In this document: piece by piece, positions 1-6,118 of the stretch
Position numbering within the stretch: the first letter of the stretch is position 1
Layout of the letters: the number at the start of each line of letters is the position of its first letter
NCBI GenBank assembly: GCA_947442095.1
Contig: CANEVG010000023.1
Coordinates: 1-17,727 of the forward strand
Reading direction: 5' to 3'
DNA length: 17,727 nt
Origin: Sphingomonadaceae bacterium
GTDB lineage: Bacteria > Pseudomonadota > Alphaproteobacteria > Sphingomonadales > Sphingomonadaceae
Made by a program: the position numbers and the translations under genes
The notes under the pieces: generated by a model
What the model was told of the DNA's origin: nothing
Databases searched by the model: none
The model's input: only the letters and a program-made list of their open reading frames with translations

Positions 1-392
1 AGCCGCGTCCAGCCGCGCCGCATCTTTGGATTGTTCTTTTCCGGGTAGGCCCGCCACTTGGGGGCGATCACCATTGTCGGGCCGATATAGCGCCGGTCAT
101 TGATGATCGCGGCGATATCATCACCCTTGGCATCGGCAGGCGGGGTGAGGATCACCAGCCCGGCGCCCTTCAGCGCGTCCTTGCTGCGGGCGCGGTTCAC
201 TTTCACCCCGTCGGCCTGCAACATTGCGGCAAGCCCCGCATAGCCATTGAGCCCGCGCCCCCCGGCATGGCCGCCGCCATTGTTGGCCGCCCCGCCGCCG
301 GTGCCGAGCCAGTAGAGCACGACCGCAAACGCCAGCGCGCCGACCAGCACGATGCCGAGCGTGGTGCCGCGCGCGAAGGTGGGCTGGTTCAT
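1..392 (-). CDS. DUF4350-type membrane-anchored protein (C-terminus off window)
   Basis: The frame opens at an ATG (392-390) and stays open to the left edge, giving about 130 residues, so the C-terminal part is missing. The visible part starts MNQPTFARGTTLG, followed by one hydrophobic segment (about residues 12-30). A Gly/Asn-rich linker comes next, then an alpha/beta region with GYAGLAAMLQADGVKV and VILTPPADA. This matches what I know of the DUF4350 family: an N-terminal anchor, then a GATase-like fold that binds no known ligand. Its ATG overlaps the stop of the upstream DUF4129 gene as ATGA, which indicates translational coupling. In related bacteria such pairs sit beside MoxR ATPase and DUF58 genes, which would lie to the left of this window; that part is inference. 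The molecular function is unknown. Confidence 0.75.
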   Translation of the reverse strand, partial: MNQPTFARGTTLGIVLVGALAFAVVLYWLGTGGGAANNGGGHAGGRGLNGYAGLAAMLQADGVKVNRARSKDALKGAGLVILTPPADAKGDDIAAIINDRRYIGPTMVIAPKWRAYPEKNNPKMRRGWTR

Positions 393-1114
393 GCCCCCCT
401 CACCAGATCGGCCAGCGCGAAAGTGGTGTAGGCCTCGCGCGTGCGCTTCCAGTCCTCTGCCGCCAGAGCGCGCAAGGCATAGAGGCTGCGCTCCACGTCG
501 CGCACGATCACGCCGAGCGCCTGCCGCGCGCTTCCGGGCAGGCAGGGGATCGCGCCGATCTCGCGCGCGGTGCTCGATGGGCTGAGCCACTCGGGCCGGG
601 CGCTGGCGATGTGGTGGACACTGCGCTGAAGCAGCAGCCGCGCCGCCTCGCCATATCGGCCCTGCGCGGCCAGTGCATCGGCATCCTCAAGCAGCGCGAG
701 CGCAACGGCGCGGTCCATGATCGGGCTGCCCGGCATGGTCGCTTTCGGGGTACGCGCCTGCCACCAGCGCCAGGCTAGCGTGCCCACGACCCACAGCGCG
801 CCAATCGCGGCAAACGCCGCCAGCGCGAGTTCGATGGTGTTCCAGCTGCTCCCGAGAAGCCGGCCGAGCGGTTCAAGCAGATCGGCCAGAAAGCGGAAGA
901 TCGCCTCGAGCCATTCGGGCGCATCGAATTGGGGAACCTTTACCGGCGGGACCGGCGCATACTGGATCTCGCCCAACGCGCGCGCAGACTCCCAAGCGTG
1001 CGCGCCTGCTTCCGCACTGTCCGGTCCTGCTGCTCCTGCCACAGCAACGGTTGGTTGCATGGCCAGGGCGGAGCGACAAGCGATTATCGCACCGGAAAGG
1101 CCGCCATGCCTCAA
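389..1114 (-). CDS. DUF4129 domain-containing membrane protein
   Basis: This is a 241-residue protein if translation begins at the TTG 1114-1112, which follows an AGAGGG stretch at a long spacing. The frame is open to another TTG at 1165 inside pheA, and the first ATG is at 1060-1058 with no visible ribosome site, so the start is uncertain. The N-terminal part is predicted to be extracytoplasmic and carries IQYAPVPPVKVPQFDAPEWL, typical of the segment before the membrane helix. One transmembrane helix follows at about residues 93-115, ending in RWWQAR. The C-terminal 110 residues form the helical DUF4129 region, with ALLEDADALAAQGRYGEAARLLL and a late RTREAYTTFA. It lies 16 nt after pheA and overlaps the DUF4350 gene by 4 nt, so the three are probably one transcript. 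The family usually sits in MoxR/DUF58/transglutaminase-like clusters; the biochemical role is unknown. Confidence 0.8.
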   Translation of the reverse strand: MRHGGLSGAIIACRSALAMQPTVAVAGAAGPDSAEAGAHAWESARALGEIQYAPVPPVKVPQFDAPEWLEAIFRFLADLLEPLGRLLGSSWNTIELALAAFAAIGALWVVGTLAWRWWQARTPKATMPGSPIMDRAVALALLEDADALAAQGRYGEAARLLLQRSVHHIASARPEWLSPSSTAREIGAIPCLPGSARQALGVIVRDVERSLYALRALAAEDWKRTREAYTTFALADLVRGA

Positions 1115-1130
1115 TAGGTCCAGCCGCCCT

Positions 1131-2021
1131 CTAGCCGCGCTGCCGCTCCAGCGGGTACGTGCCAAGGATGCGCAAGTCCTTGGCGAAGAATGTGAGTTCC
1201 TCGAACGCGCGGTCTACCGGCGGTTCGCCCGGCGCGCCGACGATATCGGCAAAGAACGCCGTGGCGGCAAAGCTCGCGCCGCGCTGGTAGCTTTCCAGCT
1301 TGGTCATGTTCACGCCGTTCGTGGCAAACCCGCCTAGCGCCTTGTACAGTGCGGCGGGAATGTTCCGAACTTCGAACACGAACGTGGTGATGGCCTCGCC
1401 TGGGATCGTGCCGAGATCGAGCGGTTCGCGCGCCAGCATGACAAAGCGGGTCATGTTGTCGTGTGCGTCCTCGATGTTTTCGTCGACGAGGGTCAAGCCA
1501 TAAAGCTCGGCGGCAATGCTAGGAGCAATGGCGGCCACGGCAGGATCGCCCAGCTCGGCGACATAGGCCGCAGCGCCTGCCGTATCGGCATAGGACATCG
1601 GCACGATGCCGCGCTCGCGCAGATAGCGGCGCGATTGGCCCAGCGCCTGCGGATGGCTGTAGGCGCTGGTGAAGGGGCCGGGGCCGATGCCCATGAGGCA
1701 GGCATGGATCGCCATGAAATGCTCGCCGACAATAGCCAGACCGCTTTCCGGGAGCAGGAAGTGGATATCGGCGACGCGGCCGTGTTGCGAGTTCTCGATC
1801 GGAATAATCGCCTGTCCGGCGCGGCCATCCTTCACCGCATCCAGTGCATCCTCAAAGGAGAAGCATGGCAGCGGCAGGCAATGCGGCAGGGCTTCCATTG
1901 CCGCGCGGTGCGAGTTGGCACCGGGAGCCCCCTGAAACGCCACGGCGCGTTTGGGATCGGCCGCCGCAGCAGCGGTCATTTCAGCAACGAGGCGAAGCGC
2001 GGGAGCGGGAAAGCTGGCCAT
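1131..2021 (-). CDS. pheA: Prephenate dehydratase (phenylalanine biosynthesis)
   Basis: This enzyme converts prephenate to phenylpyruvate with loss of water and CO2, the committed step to phenylalanine in the cytoplasm. With the ATG at 2021-2019 the protein has 296 residues. The catalytic PDT domain covers about residues 26-196, from AVAFQGAPGANSH through PIENSQHGRVADIHFLLP to the signature HDNMTRF (Thr191-Arg-Phe193 is the catalytic TRF motif). An ACT regulatory domain covers about residues 209-291; its KLESYQ replaces the classical ESRP motif, and it probably mediates allosteric inhibition by phenylalanine. There is no chorismate mutase domain, so this is the monofunctional alphaproteobacterial form. 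The frame is open upstream to 2126, but that extension looks unlike the family and MASFPAPAL is a usual start. No clear ribosome site precedes it. It is divergent from the cytochrome c gene and leads the DUF4129/DUF4350 pair. Confidence 0.95.
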   Translation of the reverse strand: MASFPAPALRLVAEMTAAAAADPKRAVAFQGAPGANSHRAAMEALPHCLPLPCFSFEDALDAVKDGRAGQAIIPIENSQHGRVADIHFLLPESGLAIVGEHFMAIHACLMGIGPGPFTSAYSHPQALGQSRRYLRERGIVPMSYADTAGAAAYVAELGDPAVAAIAPSIAAELYGLTLVDENIEDAHDNMTRFVMLAREPLDLGTIPGEAITTFVFEVRNIPAALYKALGGFATNGVNMTKLESYQRGASFAATAFFADIVGAPGEPPVDRAFEELTFFAKDLRILGTYPLERQRG

Positions 2022-2205
2022 GGCTGGTGCGCTTAAGGCGCGGCGAAAGGCGCGGCAAGGCGCATTCGCATCGGTGGTGGAAACGGCATCTGCAAAATCT
2101 TGCCCGACAAGGTCTTGGAATCGCACTTGCGCCCGCGCAGGGGCCTGACTAGAGCGGCGGCGAATTCAGCGCCTTCGCAGGCGCAAACTCCATATGGGGC
2201 TCGGA

Positions 2206-2820
2206 ATGGACGATCGTTTCAATACCATTGCCGGTTGGACCTTGTTCGGCGGCATCGTTGCGCTGGGGCTTTCGAGCCTGTCTGGTCATTACTTTCTGGC
2301 GGACAAGGATCACCGCCCGGAAAAGATGGGTTATGAGATCGCAGGGGTTGAAGCCGAGGCCGGCGAAGGTCCGGCAGCAGTCGAGCCGATCGGTATCCGT
2401 CTGGCCAAGGCCGATGTCGCCAAGGGTGAGACGACCTTTGCGAAGTGCAAGGCCTGCCACTCGGTCGATCAGGGCGGTGCCAACGGGATCGGTCCGAACC
2501 TGTGGGCCATCGTCGGCGGCGCGCAGGCCGGGCACGCTGGTTTCGCCTATTCCGAGGTGCTGAAGGGCAAGGGCGGCAAGTGGGACTTCGCCGCGCTTGA
2601 CGAATGGCTGGCCTCGCCCGCCAAGTATGCCACGGGTACTAAGATGTCTTTCGCCGGTCTGACCGACGCGCAGCAGCGCGCCGACGTGATTCTCTATCTC
2701 AATTCGAAGGGCAGCAACCTGCCGCTGCCCGCCGCCGAGGCGGCTGCACCGGCGGCCGAGGCAGCTCCCTCGGCAGACGCCAGCGCGGCGGCGCCCGCTG
2801 CGAGCGAAGCGGCCGAATAA
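2206..2820 (+). CDS. Membrane-anchored c-type cytochrome (CycM-like)
   Basis: This is a 204-residue class I cytochrome c. An uncleaved N-terminal helix (about residues 9-30, after MDDRFNTIAGW) anchors it to the inner membrane with the haem domain in the periplasm. The haem-binding motif is C81-K-A-C84-H85, and Met147 in GTKMSFAGL is the likely sixth ligand. The fold ends with RADVILYLNSKG. Such anchored cytochromes carry electrons from the bc1 complex to terminal oxidases. After residue 172 comes an Ala/Pro/Glu-rich tail of about 32 residues, probably disordered and not needed for the fold. I chose the ATG at 2206 because family members begin this way; an in-frame ATG at 2194 would add four residues. 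The gene is divergent from pheA, an arrangement I recall from other alphaproteobacteria, and ends at a strong hairpin. Confidence 0.9.
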   Translation: MDDRFNTIAGWTLFGGIVALGLSSLSGHYFLADKDHRPEKMGYEIAGVEAEAGEGPAAVEPIGIRLAKADVAKGETTFAKCKACHSVDQGGANGIGPNLWAIVGGAQAGHAGFAYSEVLKGKGGKWDFAALDEWLASPAKYATGTKMSFAGLTDAQQRADVILYLNSKGSNLPLPAAEAAAPAAEAAPSADASAAAPAASEAAE

Positions 2821-2830
2821 GCCGCAACAA

Positions 2831-2871
2831 ACAGCAATCCGCCGCTCCGCGATGGAGCGGCGGATTGCTGT
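2831..2871. terminator. Perfect 18-bp hairpin between convergent genes
   Basis: The arms 2831-2848 and 2854-2871 are perfectly complementary over 18 bp, with a 5-nt loop (GCGAT). The hairpin starts 11 nt after the cytochrome c stop and ends 5 nt before the stop of the convergent small gene, so one structure can serve both strands. There is no U-tract on either side, so the mechanism could be Rho-assisted termination or 3'-end protection rather than classical intrinsic termination. Confidence 0.75.
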
Positions 2872-2876
2872 CTCCA

Positions 2877-3083
2877 TCAGAGCGGATCGGTTTCCGCCGC
2901 GTTGGCCTTTTCGGCCTCGCGCACGTCACGCGCTGCCCGTGTGGCGATCTCGCGGTCGGCCAGCACTTGCCACGCCGTTTGCGAACGCAAGTACTTCTCG
3001 CGCAAGTTGGGCAGCGTCGTATCGAGCGCCGCCTTGCCGCACAGATCGGCCTGCTTGAGATAGAAATCGTCGGTGGCGGCCAT
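2877..3083 (-). CDS. Small uncharacterised cytoplasmic protein (68 aa)
   Basis: The product is 68 residues and soluble, beginning MAATDDFYLKQADLCGKAAL and continuing with NLREKYLRSQTAWQVLADRE and a charged tail. It is predicted almost fully helical, with no signal peptide or membrane segment and a single Cys15. The ATG at 3083-3081 is preceded by AAGGAG at good spacing, which decides this start over longer open-frame alternatives. I recall similar short proteins (FxLKQAxLCGKAA, then LRSQxAW) annotated as hypothetical in many sphingomonads, but I know no function. It is the last gene of the minus-strand run after infA and a 53-residue ORF, and converges on the cytochrome c gene. Confidence 0.75.
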   Translation of the reverse strand: MAATDDFYLKQADLCGKAALDTTLPNLREKYLRSQTAWQVLADREIATRAARDVREAEKANAAETDPL

Positions 3084-3135
3084 GATGCTGCTCCTTATTG
3101 CCGTTGCGAGCTTTACGCGCTGGCTGTTTTGGGGC

Positions 3136-3158
3136 GGTCCGGGTTGCAAACCCGGACC
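3136..3158. repeat. Perfect 10-bp hairpin between two small genes
   Basis: GGTCCGGGTT (3136-3145) and AACCCGGACC (3149-3158) are perfectly complementary around a 3-nt loop. The hairpin lies between the end of the 53-residue ORF and the start of the 68-residue gene, both on the minus strand. No U-run follows on either strand, so it may limit readthrough or stabilise an RNA end rather than be an intrinsic terminator. A second, weaker stem (TGCCGG/CCGGCA) lies at 3192-3208. Confidence 0.5.
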
Positions 3159-3228
3159 CGGAAACATCTGCCAGCGGTTTGCGGGGCCGCCTGCCGGGAT
3201 TTCCGGCAAAGAGATCAGGCGGGCAGGG

Positions 3229-3390
3229 TCAGTCGACCATCTGCCGTACAATCTGCCGCAGTTCCTGCGCCGACAGCACTGGAGACGTGCGGCGCGGCAT
3301 TGCCATGGGCTGGCGCGAAGCCGGATTGTGGACCGGGAAAAAGCTGTGGCGGATCGTGAAAGTATGATGTGTGGTAAGCGTAAGTGTCAT
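3229..3390 (-). CDS. Small basic uncharacterised protein (53 aa)
   Basis: The ORF encodes 53 residues from the ATG 3390-3388, which has AAGGA six bases upstream (CCAAGGATACCC). The N-terminal half is Thr/His-rich (MTLTLTTHHTFTIRHS) and the C-terminus is a probable amphipathic helix, SPVLSAQELRQIVRQMVD, preceded by MPRR. The C-terminal pattern P-V-L-S-x-x-E-L-R-x-I-V looks conserved-protein-like and resembles short hypothetical proteins I recall from sphingomonads. The frame also stays open back to a TTG touching the infA stop, but that segment is Pro/Arg-rich and has no ribosome site. A GC hairpin (3401-3417) lies just upstream of the ribosome site. No function can be assigned. Confidence 0.55.
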   Translation of the reverse strand: MTLTLTTHHTFTIRHSFFPVHNPASRQPMAMPRRTSPVLSAQELRQIVRQMVD

Positions 3391-3400
3391 GGGTATCCTT

Positions 3401-3417
3401 GGCGCGCCTCGCGCGCC
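3401..3417 (-). promoter_or_regulatory. GC hairpin just upstream of small-gene ribosome site
   Basis: GGCGCGC and GCGCGCC form a perfect 7-bp stem with a 3-nt loop. On the minus strand its base abuts the AAGGA ribosome site of the 53-residue ORF. It could separate infA from the downstream gene or affect access to that site; there is no U-tract. A role is inferred from position only. Confidence 0.35.
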
Positions 3418-3509
3418 GGTGGGTTTGGGTATGGCCGGACCCCGCGCAGCAGGTTGTACCTCACGCGCATGAGAATGGCCGGGACTGCTAAGAGCGGTCT
3501 GAAAGCGGG

Positions 3510-3770
3510 TCAACGCCGCTTTTTGAACGCCCCGCCGGCGCCGCCGCCTGCAACCTTTTCGCGGAAAACGATGCGGCCCTTTGTGAGATCGTAGGGCGTC
3601 ATTTCGACTTTCACGCGGTCACCCACGATCGAGCGGATCCGGAACTTGCGCATCTTGCCCGCGGTATAGGCAATGATACGATGATCGTTTTCGAGCATCA
3701 CACCAAAGCGCCCATCGGGCAGAATTTCGTCGATCTGGCCGTCGAGCGTGAGAACGTCTTCCTTCGCCAT
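3510..3770 (-). CDS. infA: Translation initiation factor IF-1 with C-terminal extension
   Basis: IF-1 binds the ribosomal A site on the 30S subunit and works with IF-2 and IF-3 in start-site selection. The product has 86 residues: a single OB/S1 fold over residues 1-72, starting MAKEDVLTLDGQIDEILPDG. It includes the family hallmarks YTAGKMRKFRIR (residues 35-46) and VEMTPYDLTKGRIVF (residues 55-69). The usual length is about 72, so the tail VAGGGAGGAFKKRR is an added glycine-rich, basic extension. The MAKED start is the conserved one, but it has no good Shine-Dalgarno sequence of its own. A 21-codon ORF with a strong one ends three bases upstream in the same frame. A sigma70-type promoter lies about 200 nt upstream. 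It is the third gene of a minus-strand run and is followed by small unknown genes. Confidence 0.95.
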   Translation of the reverse strand: MAKEDVLTLDGQIDEILPDGRFGVMLENDHRIIAYTAGKMRKFRIRSIVGDRVKVEMTPYDLTKGRIVFREKVAGGGAGGAFKKRR

Positions 3771-3773
3771 GCT

Positions 3774-3839
3774 TCAGCGCGCCTGCATGCAAGCGGGAAT
3801 GGCGGAAAAATGGTTACGATTGCTGGTGCCTGAGGGCAT
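3774..3839 (-). CDS. Candidate leader ORF upstream of infA (21 aa)
   Basis: The ORF is ATG 3839-3837 to TGA 3776-3774, encoding MPSGTSNRNHFSAIPACMQAR. It is preceded by a canonical AAAGGAGG (3845-3852) five bases from the ATG, the strongest ribosome site in this region. Its stop is separated from the infA ATG by three bases (TGA AGC ATG), and it is in the same reading frame as infA. Translation of this leader could deliver ribosomes to the weak infA start by termination-reinitiation. I do not recognise the peptide. It could be a regulatory leader, a coincidental ORF, or a true N-terminal region interrupted by a stop. Conservation of the peptide in relatives is untested. Confidence 0.45.
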   Translation of the reverse strand: MPSGTSNRNHFSAIPACMQAR

Positions 3840-3975
3840 GACAGCCTCCTTTCACGAAAACAGGATACACGGCGGCAAACGATGCAGCCGGTGCTGGTGG
3901 CGTGAGAGGGGAAAACTCGGCCCGGAAGCGTTATCCGGCGCGTGAAATTCCGTCGCAGGCGACGATAGCCTCTTC

Positions 3976-4004
3976 TATATGGCGCGTGGGGCCCGGAAAG
4001 TCAA
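3976..4004 (-). promoter_or_regulatory. Sigma70-type promoter for infA
   Basis: On the minus strand, TTGACT (-35, 4004-3999) is followed after exactly 17 bp by CATATA (-10, 3981-3976), the best housekeeping promoter match I found in the window. It lies just after the metallophosphoesterase stop. The predicted transcript starts near 3970, giving infA a leader of about 200 nt. That leader contains two small stems (CGTCG/CGACG at 3951-3964 and CCGGA/TCCGG at 3922-3938) and then the 21-codon leader ORF. Confidence 0.65.
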
Positions 4005-4030
4005 GGTTGGCAGGGGTTTGCCGAAGGCGC

Positions 4031-4843
4031 TCAGGCGAGGGCTGCAGCATCCTGCGGCGGTTTTGCGTCTTCCGGCACGTCATGATGGATACGCGGCGGG
4101 GCCGGCTCGGTGCCCATCGTTCGCACCGCCACGGCGAGGCCCGCCTTGGCAAAGGTGAGTTCGTTGAAGCCCGCCGGTGTGGTGCGCACGCGCTGCGAAA
4201 GCGTGCCCGCGCCGATCATGCGCACTGGGCCGCGCGCGGTCTGGTGCACGATATCGAAGGCATCATGGACGTGGCCCGATAGCACGGCGAGGACCCCGCG
4301 CTGCGCCAGCGCGGTCAGCGCGCGCTCCCCGCCCCGCGTGAGCGCCTTGCCATGTGTGCCGGTCTCGACCAGCGGGTGATGGCACGTAACCAGCGCTCGC
4401 ATGCCATGCGGCAGCGCATCAATCGCGGCCAGGCAGGCGGCCAGGCTGGTAAGCCCGACCCGGCCTTTCGACCAGTTGAGCCGAAGCTGCGCACGGGCGG
4501 TGGTCTTGAGCGGAATGACCGCCACCCCGGGAAGCGCAATTGGCCGCTCGACCGCCATCTCGAGCGCACGATAGCGGCGATAGGGATCAGTGAAGCGCTC
4601 GATCAGGTTGAAATAGGGCAGATCGTGATTGCCGACCTCGACCGTGACCGGCACGCCCAGCGCGCTGATCCAGCGTGTGGCGGCGGCGAATTCGCGGCGG
4701 CGGGCGCGCATGGTAAGGTCGCCGGTAATCGCAACTGCATCGGGCCGTTCCCGCCGCACGCAGTCCGACACCCAATCGAGCACCGCCTTATCTTCGAGGC
4801 CGAAGTGGATGTCGCTGATATGGAACAGGCGGGCGTTCGTCAT
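4031..4843 (-). CDS. Calcineurin-like metallophosphoesterase
   Basis: The protein has 270 residues from the ATG 4843-4841, supported by AAAGGGG upstream. It has the complete dinuclear metallophosphoesterase signature in order: SDIHFG (Asp11, His13), TGDLT (Asp42), VGNHD (Asn72, His73), CHHPL (His155) and SGHVH (His191, His193). There is no signal peptide, so it is cytoplasmic. The DxH...GNHD...GHxH layout with a short N-terminus is that of class III-type cyclic-nucleotide/CpdA-like or Icc-like phosphoesterases, but the substrate cannot be read from the sequence; the family also hydrolyses phosphodiesters and nucleotides. It starts 10 nt after a small membrane protein gene, so the two probably share a transcript. 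The infA promoter follows its stop. Confidence 0.9.
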   Translation of the reverse strand: MTNARLFHISDIHFGLEDKAVLDWVSDCVRRERPDAVAITGDLTMRARRREFAAATRWISALGVPVTVEVGNHDLPYFNLIERFTDPYRRYRALEMAVERPIALPGVAVIPLKTTARAQLRLNWSKGRVGLTSLAACLAAIDALPHGMRALVTCHHPLVETGTHGKALTRGGERALTALAQRGVLAVLSGHVHDAFDIVHQTARGPVRMIGAGTLSQRVRTTPAGFNELTFAKAGLAVAVRTMGTEPAPPRIHHDVPEDAKPPQDAAALA

Positions 4844-4853
4844 GGAATCCCCT

Positions 4854-5120
4854 TTACACCCGGTCTGTGAGGATGAGCCACGCGGAAATGGCATTGAGCA
4901 GGCTATAGGCAAGATAGCCGAGCGCGCCCCAGGCAACGCCCTGTGCCGCCAGGATCAACCCGCCAAGCAACATCAGGAATTCGATCCCGAACGAGAACCG
5001 ACGGCTGACCGTGTTGGTAAACCACGGAATCTCGCCCAGCAGCGGATGTGCGCAGTCCATGATCGCCCGGTGCAACGCAAAATTGCCGACGCCCAGCAGA
5101 AATATGATCAGAATCGCCAT
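4854..5120 (-). CDS. Small three-helix membrane protein (88 aa)
   Basis: The product has 88 residues from the ATG 5120-5118 (weak site, CAGGCG, upstream). It begins with a helix MAILIIFLLGVGNFALHRA, followed by a polar stretch with CAHPLLGEIPWFTNTVSRR. Two further hydrophobic segments follow (about residues 44-60 and 63-84), ending WLILTDRV. The polar GEIPWF and RRFSFGIEFLMLLGG segments look like conserved-protein motifs, and I recall similar hypothetical proteins in sphingomonads. The open frame continues upstream to about 5474, but that part is low-quality Arg/Ala sequence. The stop lies 10 nt before the metallophosphoesterase ATG, indicating co-transcription. Function unknown. Confidence 0.7.
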   Translation of the reverse strand: MAILIIFLLGVGNFALHRAIMDCAHPLLGEIPWFTNTVSRRFSFGIEFLMLLGGLILAAQGVAWGALGYLAYSLLNAISAWLILTDRV

Positions 5121-5373
5121 GGTCGCCTGACGATAGGCAAAGGCTCCTGCGCTGTCATCACGGGTATGCCGCTGGTGGAGCCGGATTGGCCGTTCGTCGG
5201 GCGCCTTGGCGGTTTGTCGGCATGCGCGGCGGATCGGTCGAGCCTCCGGCGCGGCGAAGCGGCGAAGAGCCTGGCAGAATAGGCATGCGGCGGGGGCATG
5301 GCCTCCGACGCGAAGCGCCAAACTGTTCCAGCGCAGGAGGGCGATTGTTGCAACCCGTGCAAAGGACACCGCC

Positions 5374-5706
5374 ATGTTCACCAAGACCATTCTCTCCGCC
5401 TGGATCGCTGCTGGCCTGATGCTTTCCGCACAGACCGCTGAAGCCCAGTCAGCGCCCGCGCAGGCGGCGAACACTTTGGCGGCGCAGCGCCTCGTTCATT
5501 ATGCCGATCTCGATCTGACGTCGGCCAAAGGCCAGGCAACACTTGCTGCCCGATTGCGCAGCGCCGCCCGGGCGGTCTGTGACACCAGTTACGGCGCGCA
5601 TTCGCTGAACGAGGTGATGGGATCGCGCCGTTGCTATCGCAGCGCCTTGCAGTCCGCCCAGCGCGAGGCGGCCAGCCTGACGAACCTCCGGATTGGGAGC
5701 CGCTGA
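5374..5706 (+). CDS. UrcA family secreted protein
   Basis: The protein has 110 residues and starts with a signal peptide, MFTKTILSAWIAAGLMLSAQ with probable cleavage after TAEA (about residue 24). The mature part carries the UrcA-family pattern: VHYADLDLTSAKGQATLAARLRSAARAVC, with two cysteines (Cys69, Cys87) that could form a disulfide. I chose the ATG at 5374 because AAAGGA precedes it at suitable spacing and the signal peptide begins there; the frame is open further upstream without a plausible start. UrcA proteins are small periplasmic proteins of unknown role, common in sphingomonads and Caulobacter and often present in several copies. The gene is alone in its orientation, 253 bp from the divergent small membrane protein gene. 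Confidence 0.85.
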   Translation: MFTKTILSAWIAAGLMLSAQTAEAQSAPAQAANTLAAQRLVHYADLDLTSAKGQATLAARLRSAARAVCDTSYGAHSLNEVMGSRRCYRSALQSAQREAASLTNLRIGSR

Positions 5707-5762
5707 TCGGCGCGCTCTCTTGCTGAAACGTGAGATGCGGCGGCGTTTAGAGCCCAATGACG

Positions 5763-6020
5763 TTAGGTTGCATCGCCGTGACGGAGCCGATTTTGGCCCA
5801 GCGCGAGGAGAGAGGGGGGAGCCATGCTATCGCATAGTGACCGACGATTGACGCTGCGTTGGGCCAAAATCGGCCCGCCGCGAAGCGGTTGCGTCAGGGA
5901 AGCCCATCGGCCAAATGGTTCTCAGGCAGCGCCGCGTCACTTGAGCGATCTGCCAGCCCGCCCTGCGAGGGCGCTCCTTGCCGAGGAGCTTCCTGACGCA
6001 ATCCCGGCGGTGCAACCTAA
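5763..6020. repeat. Nested inverted-repeat element in the UrcA/HxlR gap
   Basis: The 412 bp between 5707 and 6118 contain no convincing gene but hold a nested set of inverted repeats. The outer arms are TTAGGTTGCATCGCCG (5763-5778) and its complement at 6005-6020, 15 of 16 matching. An inner pair at 5786-5804 and 5856-5874 (GCCGATTTTGGCCCAGCGC and complement) matches 18 of 19. A third pair at 5889-5903 and 5988-6001 (TTGCGTCAGGGAAGC and complement) matches except for one extra base. Small hairpins sit inside (5960-5972, 5974-5988, and CTAT/ATAG at 5826-5836). The layout fits a small non-autonomous element (MITE-like) or a structured intergenic repeat. Only one copy is in this window, so mobility is unproven. 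Confidence 0.55.
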
Positions 6021-6118
6021 AGTGATCTGGCTCTGGCCCCTTCCGCCCCGCGCGGTGCGGGGTCGCCGGTATGGCCAATTCCGGCCATGAGGCGACCCTG
6101 GTTTTTTCGGTGCAGCGC

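Noticed and set aside
1461..2036. A 191-codon plus-strand open frame opposite pheA
   Set aside because: The pheA frame on the minus strand has complete PDT and ACT motifs; this one has no family features.
5186..5419. Open frames in the gap upstream of the UrcA-like gene
   Set aside because: They are Arg/Gly/Pro-rich, have no ribosome site, and conflict with the clear signal-peptide start at 5374.
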